NCBI RefSeq assembly: GCF_016808095.1
Contig: NC_068976.1
Coordinates: 16,207,663 to 16,271,662, forward strand
DNA length: 64,000 nt
DNA from: Vigna angularis
Lineage: Eukaryota; Streptophyta; Magnoliopsida; Fabales; Fabaceae
Direction: 5' to 3'
Under the pieces are notes generated by a model. It was not told where the DNA came from and did not search any database. It saw only the letters and a list, made by a program, of their open reading frames with translations. Every line of letters begins with the position of its first letter. Positions within the stretch are counted from its first letter, which is position 1. Below are positions 1-16,390 of this stretch, piece after piece. The position numbers were made by a program, and so were the translations under genes.

Positions 1-2388
1 ACTTTTTCTCACACAATTTCTTTTCCATTTATTTCACACTATTTTTTCTTAATTTTTTTACCAAAATTCACTTTAGTCATTTTACATTTATTTCTCTTTA
101 CTTTTTATTTCTATTTATTTTTTTACAAAAATTCACTTTAATCATTTTACCTTTATAATACATATTAAATGATACGGTTTTAGGATTAACACGAACTCCT
201 TTTGGTGGATAATTTAATTAAGTTTTTTTATCATGAATATTCAAAACTATGCTTAGTGCTCTTAAAAGTGGTCACAAATGAAGATTAAGAGTGAGAATTC
301 ACTTTTTTTCTCTCTCCCCCTCCTCTTTCTGCCATCTTTTCTCTCTTTTCTATTCCTCTCAACATTAATTAAAAGCAGTTAGTGAATAGACTTTTTTCCT
401 CTCTCCTCTGATCTTCCTATCATCTCCTTCACCCTCAGTCGTTCAGTTCAAGCGTCCTCTACCTTTCGACGAAACTGTCTCTTCACCCGTTATTCTACCG
501 TTCCGTGAATCAGTATTCAGTCGTTCGATGCGGAGGTCCTCGGCCATTCGGTTCAAGTGTCCTCTACCGTTCGGTGCATCAGTCTCATTCACTGTTCCAC
601 CTGTTACAAACAGCAGCGCGATTTAGGTTGGTGAAGGTTTCGCAATAAAGGTTGTTGCGCGAGAATGATGGAGAAGGGGGTGGGGCCGATGGTGCCCTGG
701 TTACGCAAAGCTATGGAGGTTTCTGGTGAAGAAGATGAGTATGGCAGCTTCGCAGTGCTTTTTTTATTGGGCGTTTTTGTAACATGTGCAAGGCATGACA
801 ATAACGAGGTGGGTGAATCAGTTGCACATAGTGGCCGAGCGTCGGATGAAGGAAGGAAGGAAGTCAAGCCGAGAGTGTCAAGCCAAACGGTAGAGTGTCA
901 AGACGAGAAGAGGGAAGGGGAACTTTTCACCGAACGGCAGAGGAACTTTGCAAATTTTTGAACCAAATGGTAGAGTGTCAAGCCGAGAGGAAGGAAGGGG
1001 AATGTGTAGAGGAACACGTCAGCAAAAGGAGAAAAAGAAAAAAAAATGTCCTTCAATTATGAAAATCATAGATATATAAAGAAAAAAAGTTAGACGCTAC
1101 AGAAAGAACAGATGAGAGAAAAGAAAAAGATCATATTTTATAGTCACGCAACACGGAGTTAACTCTGTCAATTTAACAGAAGGGACTTAATTCATATAAT
1201 TTTTACAACTTTAAGACCCAATATATACACTTTTAAAATCGGATATTAAACTGAAAAAAACTCATTTAACATAAGAACTAAGTAAGCAATTAAGCCAAAA
1301 AATAAATGTCACTGACTATATAATAGACTTTAGATTTATAATTAAGTCTTAAAATTGTAGATGTATTTGAAACCAAGTGGTTTGAAAGTGTTGTCTGTGT
1401 TATACAAATTTATACAAAATATTATTCTTTTATTGACTTTAGACAACGGTGATACATTTTTTCCAACAATATCATATCCCTTGCAATGTCTTATATTTAA
1501 GTTTGATTTCTTTTTCTGGGACAATACTACTACAGCTACAAATTAGATACCCACTCACAAGAATGTGTTTTCTTGGATTATTCAACTTTTCATCAAGGTT
1601 ATCAGTGTCTGTCAAATTTTGGTTGTAGTTACACATCTAAAGATGTTTTCTTTAAATAGATCAAGTTTCTCTATTGATTTTTTTCCTCGATATTGAACTT
1701 TGTAGTGTTAAAAAAATTAAGATGTTTTACTATATGGCGAAATAATCATGGCTATATATGAAATCTAATACTACTAACTTTCACAATTATTTCTGCTCAT
1801 ACCTTTCAACACACAAACTCATGTTGTAAAACAACAAATTTTACTGAAAATTACAAAATTAAAAAACATTAAATAAGTTTTAAGACTTAATGAATTTATT
1901 TATTTCTAACAGAACTCAACTAAATGTGTTAACAAATGTTACGAAGAATGTTCCACAGAAAAAATGTTGGATAAAATTGCACGGAACAAAGAAACAAGAG
2001 TAAAGCTGACTAAAAAAATGGCCATACTAGAAAAAAAAACATATTAAAAGGGTAAAATGAAGAAGACTTTGTAAACTATACATACAGCAAAACAAATGAA
2101 GGGTAATATTTTTCTTTCTCCTCCGAAGGCCTTCGGCCAAAAGTCAGTTAATGTAAACTTCAGCTTTTCTCTCATCACCTATGCAATTCCAAAGACTATA
2201 AATTTTCTCTACAAGCGGCTCTCTTCGAAAGCCAAATCTTTAGCCTTCTCATCCCATTTTTCTAGACAATTTTGGACGAGTTAGGCCCTAAATCTAAGAC
2301 GTTCCATGCCCCCTATTTCTCCTAAAATAACCATGTGAAGTTACAATCCAAGCACGCCTCTCCCTGGAGAGAGAGAAAACAATCGAAG
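1..2388. other. Intergenic region downstream of the M8 peptidase gene
   Basis: No gene is supported. Positions 1-370 and 1030-2388 are AT-rich. Positions about 420-1010 are markedly more GC-rich and contain short direct and inverted repeats (listed separately). The small open frames at 604-867 (minus) and 665-961 (plus) overlap each other within this repeat and show no recognisable protein. About 2100-2388 probably includes the 3' UTR of the minus-strand peptidase gene, whose stop codon is at 2389-2391, but no clear polyadenylation signal could be fixed. Confidence 0.6.
544..967. repeat. Imperfect inverted repeat in a GC-richer island
   Basis: The left arm at about 544-578 contains TCCTCTACCGTTCGGT. 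The reverse complement of the right arm at about 925-967 contains TCCTCTGCCGTTCGGT, a 15 of 16 match. The match continues outward to a CCATTCGGTTCAA / CCATTTGGTTCAA pair, with a small insertion in the right arm. The left arm also has a direct relative at about 445-480. The motif GAGTGTCAAG occurs three times at 873, 893 and 973. This could be a foldback or MULE-like non-autonomous DNA element, but I could not fix outer termini or a target-site duplication. Confidence 0.4.
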
Positions 2389-5300
2389 CTAAAGCTGCCT
2401 ATATCTTGTTATAGATATCACTTTTGAGGAACTATTTCTCAAAGAAAAACTATTTTTTAGTCGATTAAACCATGACAATTTCATCTCACCAGAGCCAGTG
2501 CACTGACCCTCCCCCTCCCCCTCGCTGCTGAAAAGGGTTTGGTCACCGCAGTCCAGTGAAGCTCCACATGCTAGATTATAAGCCTGACATGCAGAATGAC
2601 ATACTCGTAGCCTGTTGTCTCCATCCTTCTCACACTTTTGGATTGAGATCTGGAAATTAATGCACCAAAAGTTTTAGATAAATAAGCAACATTACAACTA
2701 AATGAACAGCTAAATTTAGAAGCAGGGTAATCAAGCATTACACGACTAAAAAGAATGATAGTTTAAGGTTTCAGTCATTCTCAGAAAGACACAATGTTAG
2801 AATCAGCATACTAGTCAGAATCAGCATTACATTATGGCTAGAGGAATAACCACCGTCAGTATATTGTTTTAAAACCAAATAAATTTGGTTCGTGCTATTG
2901 TTACATCAGAATGGAAAGTCACATGCAAGGCTTCAAATTGTGTGAAATAATTAGTTACCGAAAAATTAAAATAAACACCACATTGAAAAGAAAAATTGAG
3001 CATGACTAAGAATGAATCGTATTACAAATAGGAAAAAGAAGGAATCTAAAGAATAATTTTGGCAGGAAAATATAGAACTTACCCAGCAGGCAAGCCTTTT
3101 GGCAGCCTCATCACAGTACGTACTGCCAAATATATTAAATAGTTTCCTAGCACCACCAGGGAATAATCTATGGTAGTTGGGCATCACAACCACTTCTTCT
3201 AGCTGCTGAAGTATGCTAGGTTCACTGGGTGCACAATGTTGTCCGGAAATATCATTTCCCAGCACATTTCTGCAAATTGAAAGACTGGAGAGGAGCCTGG
3301 AGCTGTTCTGGCAAGTATATCCCGCATAGTCAGAACAACGGAATTCACAAACTCCATTATCACAAACTCCACCATGAAGACTGCACTGCTCATCACAAAC
3401 AGCTGCATGTAATATCAGGGACAACAATTAAAGATTTTCCTACTAGAAATATTGTTCAACAAGATTCACTAACTATGTTTAAATTTAACATGTAAGTGCA
3501 ATCCAAACATTTGGGGAAGGAGGAGAGTACATAAACTAGGAGCCTTCATGAATTGAACTGAGCCTAATTATCCTGCAGGACCACAATATAGTCCATATGT
3601 TCTAGCACTCGAATATACATCATATTGGCTAAAAATGTAAATACTATTCAAAAGCTCATCCGTGATTATCTAACTAATGCTAAAAGATTAGGATAATTTA
3701 TTTACAGTTACAATTTTTAAGCAAGAAACTACAAAGTATAGAACTTGAAATGTACCAGTGGAACAGTCAATGCCAGTATAGCCAGTTTTACATTCACATA
3801 TTCCACTGGTGAGGCACACCCCCTTGCCAGAGCAATTGCTGGGACAGTAACCTGGAATATGCGAAGAGAACAATAATTAATAAAACAAAGCATAAACAAA
3901 ATATTGTACCACTACACAGAAGGTAATATTTTAGCAATCAAAGTAAAATGAATACTGCCCATGTACTGGGACATTGCCCAGACACAAGCAATCACAGCGT
4001 GGGAAATTAGAGCTTACGTCTACTGCAATCATGACCATGAAATCCAAGAAAGCAGTGACACCTTCCATCAACACAATCTCCATTGAAATTACATGCACTG
4101 GGACATTGCCCAGACACAACCACTGGATCCGTGTTACAGAGCTCATGATATGCAGGGCAGATTAATTCCCCTATTGGTAAGCAAAAAGCAAGCCATCAAC
4201 TTACTGGAATCTAACATTAATGTGTAAACAAAGAAAACACCAGTAAATATTGACCATTAAAGCCAGGGAACTGAATGGGTCCACCAGCCTGAGGACACAC
4301 TTTCCAGACACCATCCACAGCAACCTGAAGTAATATGGAGCTTCATTCAGTGGTTTCACATTACAGGAAAAAGAAGGGAAATGCACCAATCAATTCAATA
4401 AAAGGTGAAAGAAAAGATAAGCAGCAGTTGCAACCCGTTCAAATGTTAATGAAGAAAGTGTCTACTCAAATTTGGTTGCAAATTAGAGAAATAATTACTT
4501 ATTCAGAATATAAAGTATCTACAATAATATAAACCATGAGGAAAGAACAAAAAAGTATGAATTTATTGTTTTAACAAGAACAAGAAAAATTCAATGACTG
4601 TCATTCATTGCTCAAACAATCAGCCCCTGGAGTGGGTAGGGACAAAGTGGAGGTTATTCAACCTAATTATCTGGCTAGTTCTGTAGTAGTTCAATTTTCA
4701 TTCCTTAGTTCAACGTCAATAATTGGCTACACACTTTCAAATCTGCTGTACCTAAATGATCTTGTCAGACTTTCATTGTCTAAGGATATAGTATTGCATC
4801 ATGTCATCTCCATATCAATCAAAAAAGGCATTGTCTGCCAATCTTTAACTTCAACTAAGGCATTTCCTTAAAACTATTAACACTACAAACTATACCTCTA
4901 GAAAATTGTTGATACACCTGTGCTGATAACAGCCATTTCCCTGGGTCAGAGAACCCCGGACAAATCCTGTGCGCACCAACGATGAGGCCATGCACCTGCA
5001 TTAAAAAGCAATAACAGTTAGAACTTAGAAATCATACACCCTGTTTCATGACAAATTGGATGGTAAAAACAAGCTACGTTATCATTCCAAAGAAGAAACC
5101 TGACCTGGAGTTACTTCCTCGAATTTCACCTAGCATGCTATCAGGTGCTCGTGCACTGCTAGTGTCTGTACATGATCCATCAGAGTATGCCACAAAATAA
5201 GTGCAATAATCAGCCAATGAGGATTGTCCACCTGCACAAACCAGTGCATCATGATATTTCAACTTTCTACGGCCAAATCTTCATTTAGCATTTAAAACCA

Positions 5301-8300
5301 TGTACAACATCTACCAGTGACAAAAAATCAATGTGAAACAAGATAAAAACCAACGGCTACAAATGAATTAGAATAATCTACAAAAATACAATCGCTTGGC
5401 AGTCTGTAAGAATGTGTCCAGATATAAGAAATTTATACGGAAAGAATGTAAAAGACACTTGACATTTTGTTCTTCCTCACCAAGTGCATACAATGAAGAT
5501 AGATTGAGCATAGGGTACAAAATACGTATCTTGAGATAATTTATTCCCTTACGCACTCCACTAAGAAATTGGAGAGACCTTGGTTCTCACTTCCCCTCCA
5601 GTTCTAACTAAATTCCCTCCTAGCTGCTACAAACATGGTGATAGACGTCAGCCCTTATAGGCCCTAACAAAGTTAGGAACATTGAGTATAATGAGCTACT
5701 AAATGTAACTTAAACTTTGAAGTTCTCCCACCTAATAGACTAGTTTTTTGGGTTTAGTTCTCCTCTTATGCTTAAGTCCTAACTTTAATTGTCCACCTTT
5801 ACCCACTCTCTGACCTTCCCTTTATTCATTCTACTACAATGTTCTAATTGGTAGTATAGCATTAATAAAATATAATCTATCCCAAGCATTGATTATCAAC
5901 ACATGAAAGCTCTCAACAGTCCATACACAGATTAGCACTCAAATATTAAAAATGAATACATGAAAATGCATACCTTTATTAGCTTGAGGAAAATACCGAG
6001 CCCACTGAGGAAGATCTCCACTGTAGGTTAGAATTGGACAGTAACCCTCTGCCTCTCTGTTATAAGTACAACCCGAGAATTGTGTTGTGTTGCAATGATA
6101 GGCCCCTTTCCATAGATTGCAAGGGGAGGTAACAAACTCAGTACCCTGGTTCCGACCCCAATCAAGTTGGTCTGCCATACTATAATTGGCTTTGTACCAT
6201 CCGCTGTCTTCTAATAGAGCTAGTGTCATTTTTGAAACTACAGATCTTGTATCCACAGAACCAGTCATGATCTCATTCATCAGAAGCCTCTTTTCCCAGT
6301 GAGACCCTGTAACCCAATCATCAAAATCGGATTGATGAATTTGATGGTATAAGTTAAAAGCAGCACTTCAACATCATGCATGATATTTTCTAATTTTTTT
6401 TCCATACCTTTTCATTATTCAAGTGTATTTTTGGAAAAATTAAAGAACAGAATTATAATTTTACCAAGAGGGCAAAAATATTTCAACATTTCAATATGCA
6501 TATTGTATATAAATTTTAAACCATATAAACCACATTTGAGCAAAAATTTATAAATGCTATACTGCAACACCCAGGATTAACTAGTCTTTCTACTAATATT
6601 GGTTGGACTAAAGCACCAGGATAGCATTATTCTTTCAAAATAAAAGGGGAAGGGGAAGGATGAGGGATTGGAAATATAAAAAGACAAATAAAATGTTCTG
6701 AATGAAATTCAAGCTTTACCAGCTTCAGCAATCGAAAAACAGCTTGCCAATGTAATCTAAGTCTGGTGGAAACAACATAGACCAGAGGAAAAGGATGGCA
6801 CTTATAAATAAGAAGAAAATGATGAGATTAAGAACCTGATGTGCCACGTCCTCCACCATCTTCCAGCTCTAAGCCAGTAAAATTTCCTGAAAATGCCTGC
6901 CAATAAATCACTAATCAATCATTAGTTGAATCTTCTAATGAAGATCCCAGTACATGTGAAAACAGGAAAGCTGTCATTGAAATCATAGAGAATATGTTCC
7001 ATAGAAATTACTGCATAATGATGCCGAGAATGCATGACAACACGTGGAAGTACCACTCGTGTTACCATCCGCCCAATCTTTTCATCCATAACTTGTTCAG
7101 TAACCTAGAAACACAAGAAACAACGAGTTTCCAAAATGTGACAATATGGTTTATAAGGAAAAGGAGTGCTTAAAAAGAAAACAGATTTTAACATCATAAC
7201 AGAAAGAAAAACAGAGGATGTTCTAAAAATAGGATTAAATGCCAAAAGAATTGTAAAGTTTTCATACAAACTCCATATTCATTAAAGTTCATCAACTTAT
7301 TTTCAATACAAATTAATATTTAATAATGTAAAAGAGCTAAAAATTGTCTCCACCTGCAATATAATCTCAGCTATATTTAGTTTCAAACTTCATGACTGAC
7401 AGTATACTACGATAAATTATGATTATAATAAAGAGAGCAGTAAACAACTATATGTATCAAATGAAGTTAGAAGCCACCCACCATTGTTCAGTTACACATT
7501 GTAGAATTCAAATCAAACATGGAGGAAAGTATACTTGAAAATCAATGGCTTATAAATCTATAATATACCATAGCATTGTAAAAGCGCAAAAAGAGCAGCA
7601 AATACCTTGTCAAGGCGTCTTTTCCTTTCATCTCTAAAATGAGTAAAGGCATGTGGATCGAAACCAAGAACATGCATAACCTGAAAAGCATCAAATAAAA
7701 TCAACAAAGACACAAAATAGATAGCTATGTTTGCAATCTCATCTTTTCTGTACAGAAATAAACAACCTCATGTATCAAAGTAGCTGATAGCAAAGTCTCT
7801 GCCTCAGCTGTCAAATGACGTGGAGCAACATTAACATGTCCTGCACACAAATACAAGCAAGCAAAAGAGCACTTTCAGTTACAAAGCATCCCAGGGATAA
7901 AGACAACATTAAAACCCACACATTCAATGTACCAGCTATAGCACGACCCCATTGGTCCCGTTCGCATGCCACAGCCCAAGCAAGTGTATTCCCAGTAGTA
8001 GGTCTTGTAGTCACCAAGAGAACCAAGTCGGCATCAGAGACTCCCTCTAGGGAAGGCAAACAAAGAGTCGTCATCATAAATTTAGTAGTACAGTTAACCA
8101 AAAGCTTTATAAGAACTACATTTTCAACAGAAGGCCAACAAATGAATCATACCTTCAACATATGCATGAGGGAGCTGCACACCTCCATCTTGTCCACATG
8201 CAGAGTATCCACTTAATCGCAAGTTCCCCTTCACAGGCTCCACAGACAATACCCTTCTAAACCAGTCAGCTGACTGACCTAATGCCTGCAATAAGTTTCT

Positions 8301-9905
8301 ACTAATGATAAATATCTCAATCCAATATTTATAGTATAGCTCTAGCTAACACCACCATGACAAACAATAAATAGAAAACTGCCAAAAATGACACAGAATC
8401 ACATAACATAATTGGCATGATGAGGAGGAGCATCAACGTAACAGTTGGACTTGTGGCTATGTGATTTGACTCAAGCTGTGTTGCAAGGTAAGGCTGCCTA
8501 CTATGGACCCATATAGTGGATCTTATAATCCTCTGGAATTCAGGCATATCCAGACCTTTAATTCTTTATGGCAACAGGACGCACTTTTTTTATTATCAAT
8601 CAAGTAAAACAGTTTATAATTAAATAGAAAAGAAAAAGGTAAAATCCCAACAAACCTTACGAAGGCGATGTTTTTTGTCCTCTCCTGAGATATCTTCAGA
8701 AGTGCAGTTATACCAACAATCGCCAGAGACTGGAGGATCAGCAAGAGGATTACAGGAAGGCAAACCAGGAAGAGAAGTTATGGGAGGCTCCCCAAGCTGT
8801 TCATAAAAAAATAATGATTAAACCGTACCAATAGTATATGTGAAAGAGAAAACCAATATTAACACTGAATCCTTTTTACATTGATTTTAAATACACACCT
8901 TGACAATATCACCAATCTTTTGGCAATCCCTGTCAGGGGAGTGACCAACTGCATCATAATTTAGATATATCCTAATAGGTTGCTTTTCAATCCCTAGAAG
9001 CTCTGATGATGTTGATATACCAAGCAACGCTCTACCTTTAAGCTGGAGGCGTTTCGAAAGACCAGGCTTGTAAACCTGTGGGGTAACGGAATACACCTTT
9101 CGACCAGGTCGTTTTCTCTGTTCAAGTATCTGGTCATGTATGCAAGAGTGTGAGGCAATGTTCTCACTCCTCCCTTCCAAACCTCCCCCATGAAATCCGT
9201 GTTCTGGGAGCTTTGCATTATAGACTTCCAACCATGCCAATATCAATACAATCTGATGCAGGATATAACAATAGATATCCAACTTTAGAAACCATACTGA
9301 CAACACTTTCATGCAATGTTTTAAACAAGCATTATGAATCAAAACTTCATAATTATTTGCTTCCAAGCAATGAATGGTTAGATGGAGGTGCCTGAGCAAG
9401 CTTGTTTAGTTGCATTTTGAAAACTAAGACCGATTTTTGAAATAGAAATTAAAGACATTCTGATTCTTAAATCTTAATCCCCTATTTATTTATATATTTT
9501 ACTACCTCGTCACTCGTACAAATCGTGAAAATATTCTAAAACAAGAGAAAAAAAAATATCACCATACAACAACAAAATCATCAAATAGTAAAACCGAATT
9601 TCAAGTCCGATAATATAACGTTTAAACACCAATTCTCTTACAAATCTCCACTCACATTCTCCAACTACAAAGTAGATCCTAAGCAGAGTTCAGCATGCTA
9701 TTCACAAAAATCCCAAGACCTAGGCGTTATAGCAACATTGAACTAAAAGAAATGTCCGAACAACAGATAAAAAACGAACAAAAATATTCGTAAACTGGTG
9801 AAGAAGTAGCAGAATCCACACCTCGAAAACAACAACGGCGAATCGAAGGTTGCAACGAAATCCGAATAACGCGCACGAACTATAGCACCGAACCATGGAC
9901 TCCAT
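2389..9905 (-). CDS. Leishmanolysin-like (M8) zinc metallopeptidase with EGF-like modules, 17 exons
   Basis: Coding exons, 5' to 3' on the minus strand: 9905-9822, 9252-8899, 8796-8656, 8285-8153, 8046-7933, 7840-7767, 7680-7606, 7104-7012, 6896-6836, 6306-5974, 5231-5105, 4995-4896, 4324-4255, 4170-4018, 3851-3756, 3402-3083, 2649-2389. All introns are GT-AG and phases agree, giving 862 aa, close to the single plant homologue known from Arabidopsis (about 840 aa). Residues about 15-37 are hydrophobic (signal peptide or anchor), so a secretory or membrane location is inferred. The zinc site is HEVMHVLGF at 299-307 (ligands H299 and H303, catalytic E300). The distal ligand is H379 in GSHWE, followed by a Met-turn NEIMTG with M390. 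Cys-rich EGF-like modules lie at about 609-635, 640-667 and 672-700. An intron splits the HE and VMH halves of the zinc motif. The start is the first in-frame ATG (9905); M4 is an alternative. The substrate is unknown. Family assignment is firm, physiological role is not. Confidence 0.9.
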
Positions 9906-10094
9906 GGAATGGCGAACACCGGAACGCAAACGGCACCGATTCCATCAAACCGCCGGCGATTCCTCGATCGGAGCGCTCGATAACCGCTCGCTAAGATGCA
10001 TTCCGGAAAAGCTTCGCGTAGAAGAGAGTGAGAGAGAGAAACCTAACCCTGCGCCTCAACCGCTAACACTGGTTTCGATTAACAACGTTCCGAG

Positions 10095-10107
10095 ATATAT
10101 AAATATA
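10095..10107 (-). promoter_or_regulatory. Candidate TATA box of the M8 peptidase gene
   Basis: A TATATTTATATAT tract read on the minus strand lies about 190 bp upstream of the ATG at 9905. It is followed by a CT-rich stretch at about 10022-10048 that looks like a plant 5' leader. The transcription start is inferred. Confidence 0.4.
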
Positions 10108-12180
10108 ACTGAAAACGGAACCTCAGTTTCTGAAGAGAGAACGTGGAACGATTCACAGAGCTTCGAAGTCGCAAAACGACGTCGTTGCGTTAGGTATGAG
10201 CTTCTTTCTCCCTGAAACGAGGGGGAAAAAAAAGAAGACACTGACAGTGAAAGAAATAGAAAGATATTAGATAGAAGAAGAAGCTGAGAAGAGAGGGAGA
10301 AGATGAAAATATTGGGTGGAGTGGTTGGTTCTTAATATTATTTTAATGTTTTCCTGCGTTTTTATTTATTGCTGTTTTATGTTCCATTTTTCTACTACAA
10401 AATTAAAAATATCATACTTTAATAATTAATCATAAAAGTAAACTTTCTAAATGAAGATCTTTATTTATCAACGCGTGTGGGTAAAATTCTTCGTCGTTAA
10501 GTTTAGTGTTGAGTATTAATTAACGTGATGACATATTTAATTCCTTGCTTGTTTTATACCCAAGAACATAAATTTTAATATTATTTTATAAAATGTATAT
10601 TAAATTTAATTTAAATTCTTAAAATTAGTGTTATAAAAATAAATTTCAATCTGTATATTGGTGTGAATTTTCTAATTTTTTTTAAATGATGTTTTAATTA
10701 ATCAGGATCTCAGACTCTGATTAAAACAAGTTGAAATGTTTCAGCTTCGTACAGTTAACGTTTACCTATAAATTAAATACACTCATTAATTGATTCCTTA
10801 TCCATAATTACTCTTTAAGAGGCAACGTCAATAATGAGAAAATTATTTTTTAACATAAATCAGTTTTATATGAGCATTATTCATATGATTATAAAAATTT
10901 AAATCATTAAAAAACTTACAATTATAAAAAAATAATGTGACGAATTATTCATATATTTACTATACCCTTATAAAATCTTTCGTAATCAAATTTAAAGTAT
11001 TAAACTTTTAAACTTTTTTCTTTTACCAGCAAACTTTTCAACTTATAACTGCAGCGCCATTTGTAAGAATTAACATTGAAAAATTAATTCTTTTAAATTT
11101 GATATATAAAACATAGAAAGAAGGTTTTGTTGTTTTAAGAATGGAAATATTTTTAAACTTTGCTTTCTGAAATTCAAATATGTCCAAATTGTATGTTTGA
11201 AAAATAATTATAGAAGTACGAAAAACTTTTACTAATAATAACTTTAACTTTTATTAAATGTTTTCAAAATTAAATGTAACGTATGATTTTAAATAGTGAA
11301 TATTAAATTTCAAATTATATTTTAACGATATAATTTAAAAAATTAAGTATTTTATATAAACATTATAAGTTTTTTGGAATTTATTTTCTCTAACTCCTTT
11401 AAATTTATGAGAAAACTACTTACGAATTGTAAAGTTGATTTTGTTATGGTAAATATTATTGAGCTTGGGTAAAAATTATACCATAATTTTCTAAGACAGT
11501 TTTTTTTCTCTTAGATAATTTGTATTTTTCTTTTTTTTATTTGTAAAAATTATGCATTATATCCTATTAATGATAGATTAGTTTATTTAGGTTTGATCTA
11601 ATAAAAATAATACAAAAAAATTACTCAACCTGACTTATGTACATTTATAAATAACTTTAACTTGTTTTGTCAATATAATTGGTATGAAACACTTGAATTT
11701 TATTTAACTAATGATTTTCACTATTGAAGGTGTGACTTGTGATTTTAGAAAGAGAATGATAGAGTATAATATTTTGTTTTCTATGAGAATAATCACTCAA
11801 CTGTTCATTTCAATATTTAGTACAATAGAGCAATTTTATCAACTCTCTCCTCAATGTGTATATAGTTTGCATATATAGTTTAAGTTTTATAACGTCAATC
11901 AAGTGACATTTCATAACTTAAGTAAGGGAGAAATTGTTTCAGCTTTCTATCCATTAGAAGAAATGATATTTGAGCACTGTGTTGGATGCTGAAATAACTG
12001 TGTGGGATGCTGAAATAACATTTTTCAAAAATTATAAGTGTATTTTGTTTAGATAAATAAAACATTTCATAAAATAGTATATAATGTGATTGGTATGTTA
12101 AATTGAAAATTTTAATTGAAAAAAATTATAGATATATGATAACATCCATTTAGTTTTATGATTATAATGATGAATATTGG
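10108..12180. other. Intergenic, AT-rich, no gene seen
   Basis: The first ~200 bp is probably the promoter of the minus-strand M8 peptidase gene, with GA-rich sequence around 10230-10310. The rest is AT-rich with stop codons in all frames and no long repeat that I can delimit. Confidence 0.55.
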
Positions 12181-12189
12181 AATTCAACC

Positions 12190-13500
12190 GTAGAAATATA
12201 AAATTGGGTTGGTTTCGACGAGCCAGCCTACCAACCCGATTACAATCAAGTGAGTCGAGTTAGTTTTTAAACTCGTCATCCTAATATGGCATGTCTCGCC
12301 TAATCCATAGTCAAAATTCATTAATTTTTTTTTATAAAAACATGACACTTATTAACTTAATTGTATTAATGATGATAATAAAATATCATGATCTAAGATA
12401 TATTAAGTGTGAAAAAGTGATTTTGGGTGGTTTAATTTCCATTTGTATACACATTTGAAGGAGAAAAGAGCTGACAAAGTACTCAAGTGTTGCTTAAGTG
12501 AGGAATATATCGCTTAAGCAATACTTACAACAATGGAGATGTTGACTTAGTCATTTGTCACCCAAGCAACACTCTTGTCGCCCAAGTAACACTTTTGTCG
12601 TCCAAGCGACACTACGAATTATGGAAAAGGAGCCTATGAAACATTCTCACTCAAGCAAAAATGTGTCACCCTAGCAACACTTGTTAACCTACTTTCTTAC
12701 CCAAGTGAGAAACATATTGTCCAGACGAGAATTAAATACATATATAACAATGATTTGGTGTTGCTCAAGCAAGAATTTTGTCACTTGAGCGAAAAGTGTT
12801 GTCGTCTGGGCAAGATTTTATGTAGCTTTAACGACAATCTATAAATTTGGACGAGATCACTTAAAGACCATGATGTATCAAAGTCCAAAGAGAGGATTTG
12901 TCAAAGAGGTAGGTCAATGGTTGGATTTAGAACAAAAAAAATGTAGAGAGATTTCAGAACATTCTCTTTTGTCTTCCCTGTCCAATTCTTTGGTTTGTAA
13001 TGGCTACCATGATTAGTTAATTTCCTTTTTTGGAATTAAATGTAATCAACTTTAACTCGTATGTATTATGGTAATATTCTCATGTATTGAATTTTATTTT
13101 CATTATGTCTTTATGCTTCATTTTATAACGTTTATTGACTGTGAATTTGAGATTCAATTGGGATGTGGTTCTGAAATTCTTATTTGGATGAGAATACTTG
13201 ATATGTTGTAATATTAGGAATAAATTATAACTTGCTTGTGAACATTTAATCTAAATGTGGGATAATTTATTAATTGCATGAGAAAACAACAATTGGTATA
13301 ATTGTCTTGTGAATTCTATGCTTGAGAAATTGGTATAAATGAATTTTGTATGTGTATCAATAGAGTGAATCTAAATAGTGTATGATTGTGTCAAACAATA
13401 TTAAATATGAGGGAGATAGATGAAATTTAATCATAGCTTTTTCCGTTAATAATTACTTATAAATTAACTGTTTTATGAAAAATAAAATTTTTTCTTAAGT
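12190..13500. repeat. Probable decayed LTR-retrotransposon sequence
   Basis: This stretch is less AT-rich than its flanks. It carries recurring CAAGCGACAC / CACTTGAGCGA type motifs at about 12480-12830 (for example CGCCCAAGTAACACT, CGTCCAAGCGACAC, CACTTGAGCGAAAAG). The same kind of motif occurs in the intact LTR at 35261-35290 and in the relic at 25530-25860. There is no coding domain and no boundary I can fix. Classification as an old LTR is inference. Confidence 0.35.
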
Positions 13501-13546
13501 ACTTTGTAGCTTGAATTCTGCCTCTTGCTTGACCTACTAATTTCAA

Positions 13547-13550
<4 letters not shown>

Positions 13551-13606
<56 letters not shown>
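13551..13606. repeat. (AT)n microsatellite
   Basis: Uninterrupted AT dinucleotide tract of about 56 bp in AT-rich intergenic DNA. Confidence 0.95.
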
Positions 13607-13610
<4 letters not shown>

Positions 13611-13619
13611 ATAAGACTT

Positions 13620-16385
<2,766 letters not shown>

Positions 16386-16390
16386 ATTAT

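Noticed and set aside
604..961. Opposing 87- and 98-codon open frames
   Set aside because: They overlap on both strands of a GC-richer inverted-repeat region, so the openness is best explained by composition.
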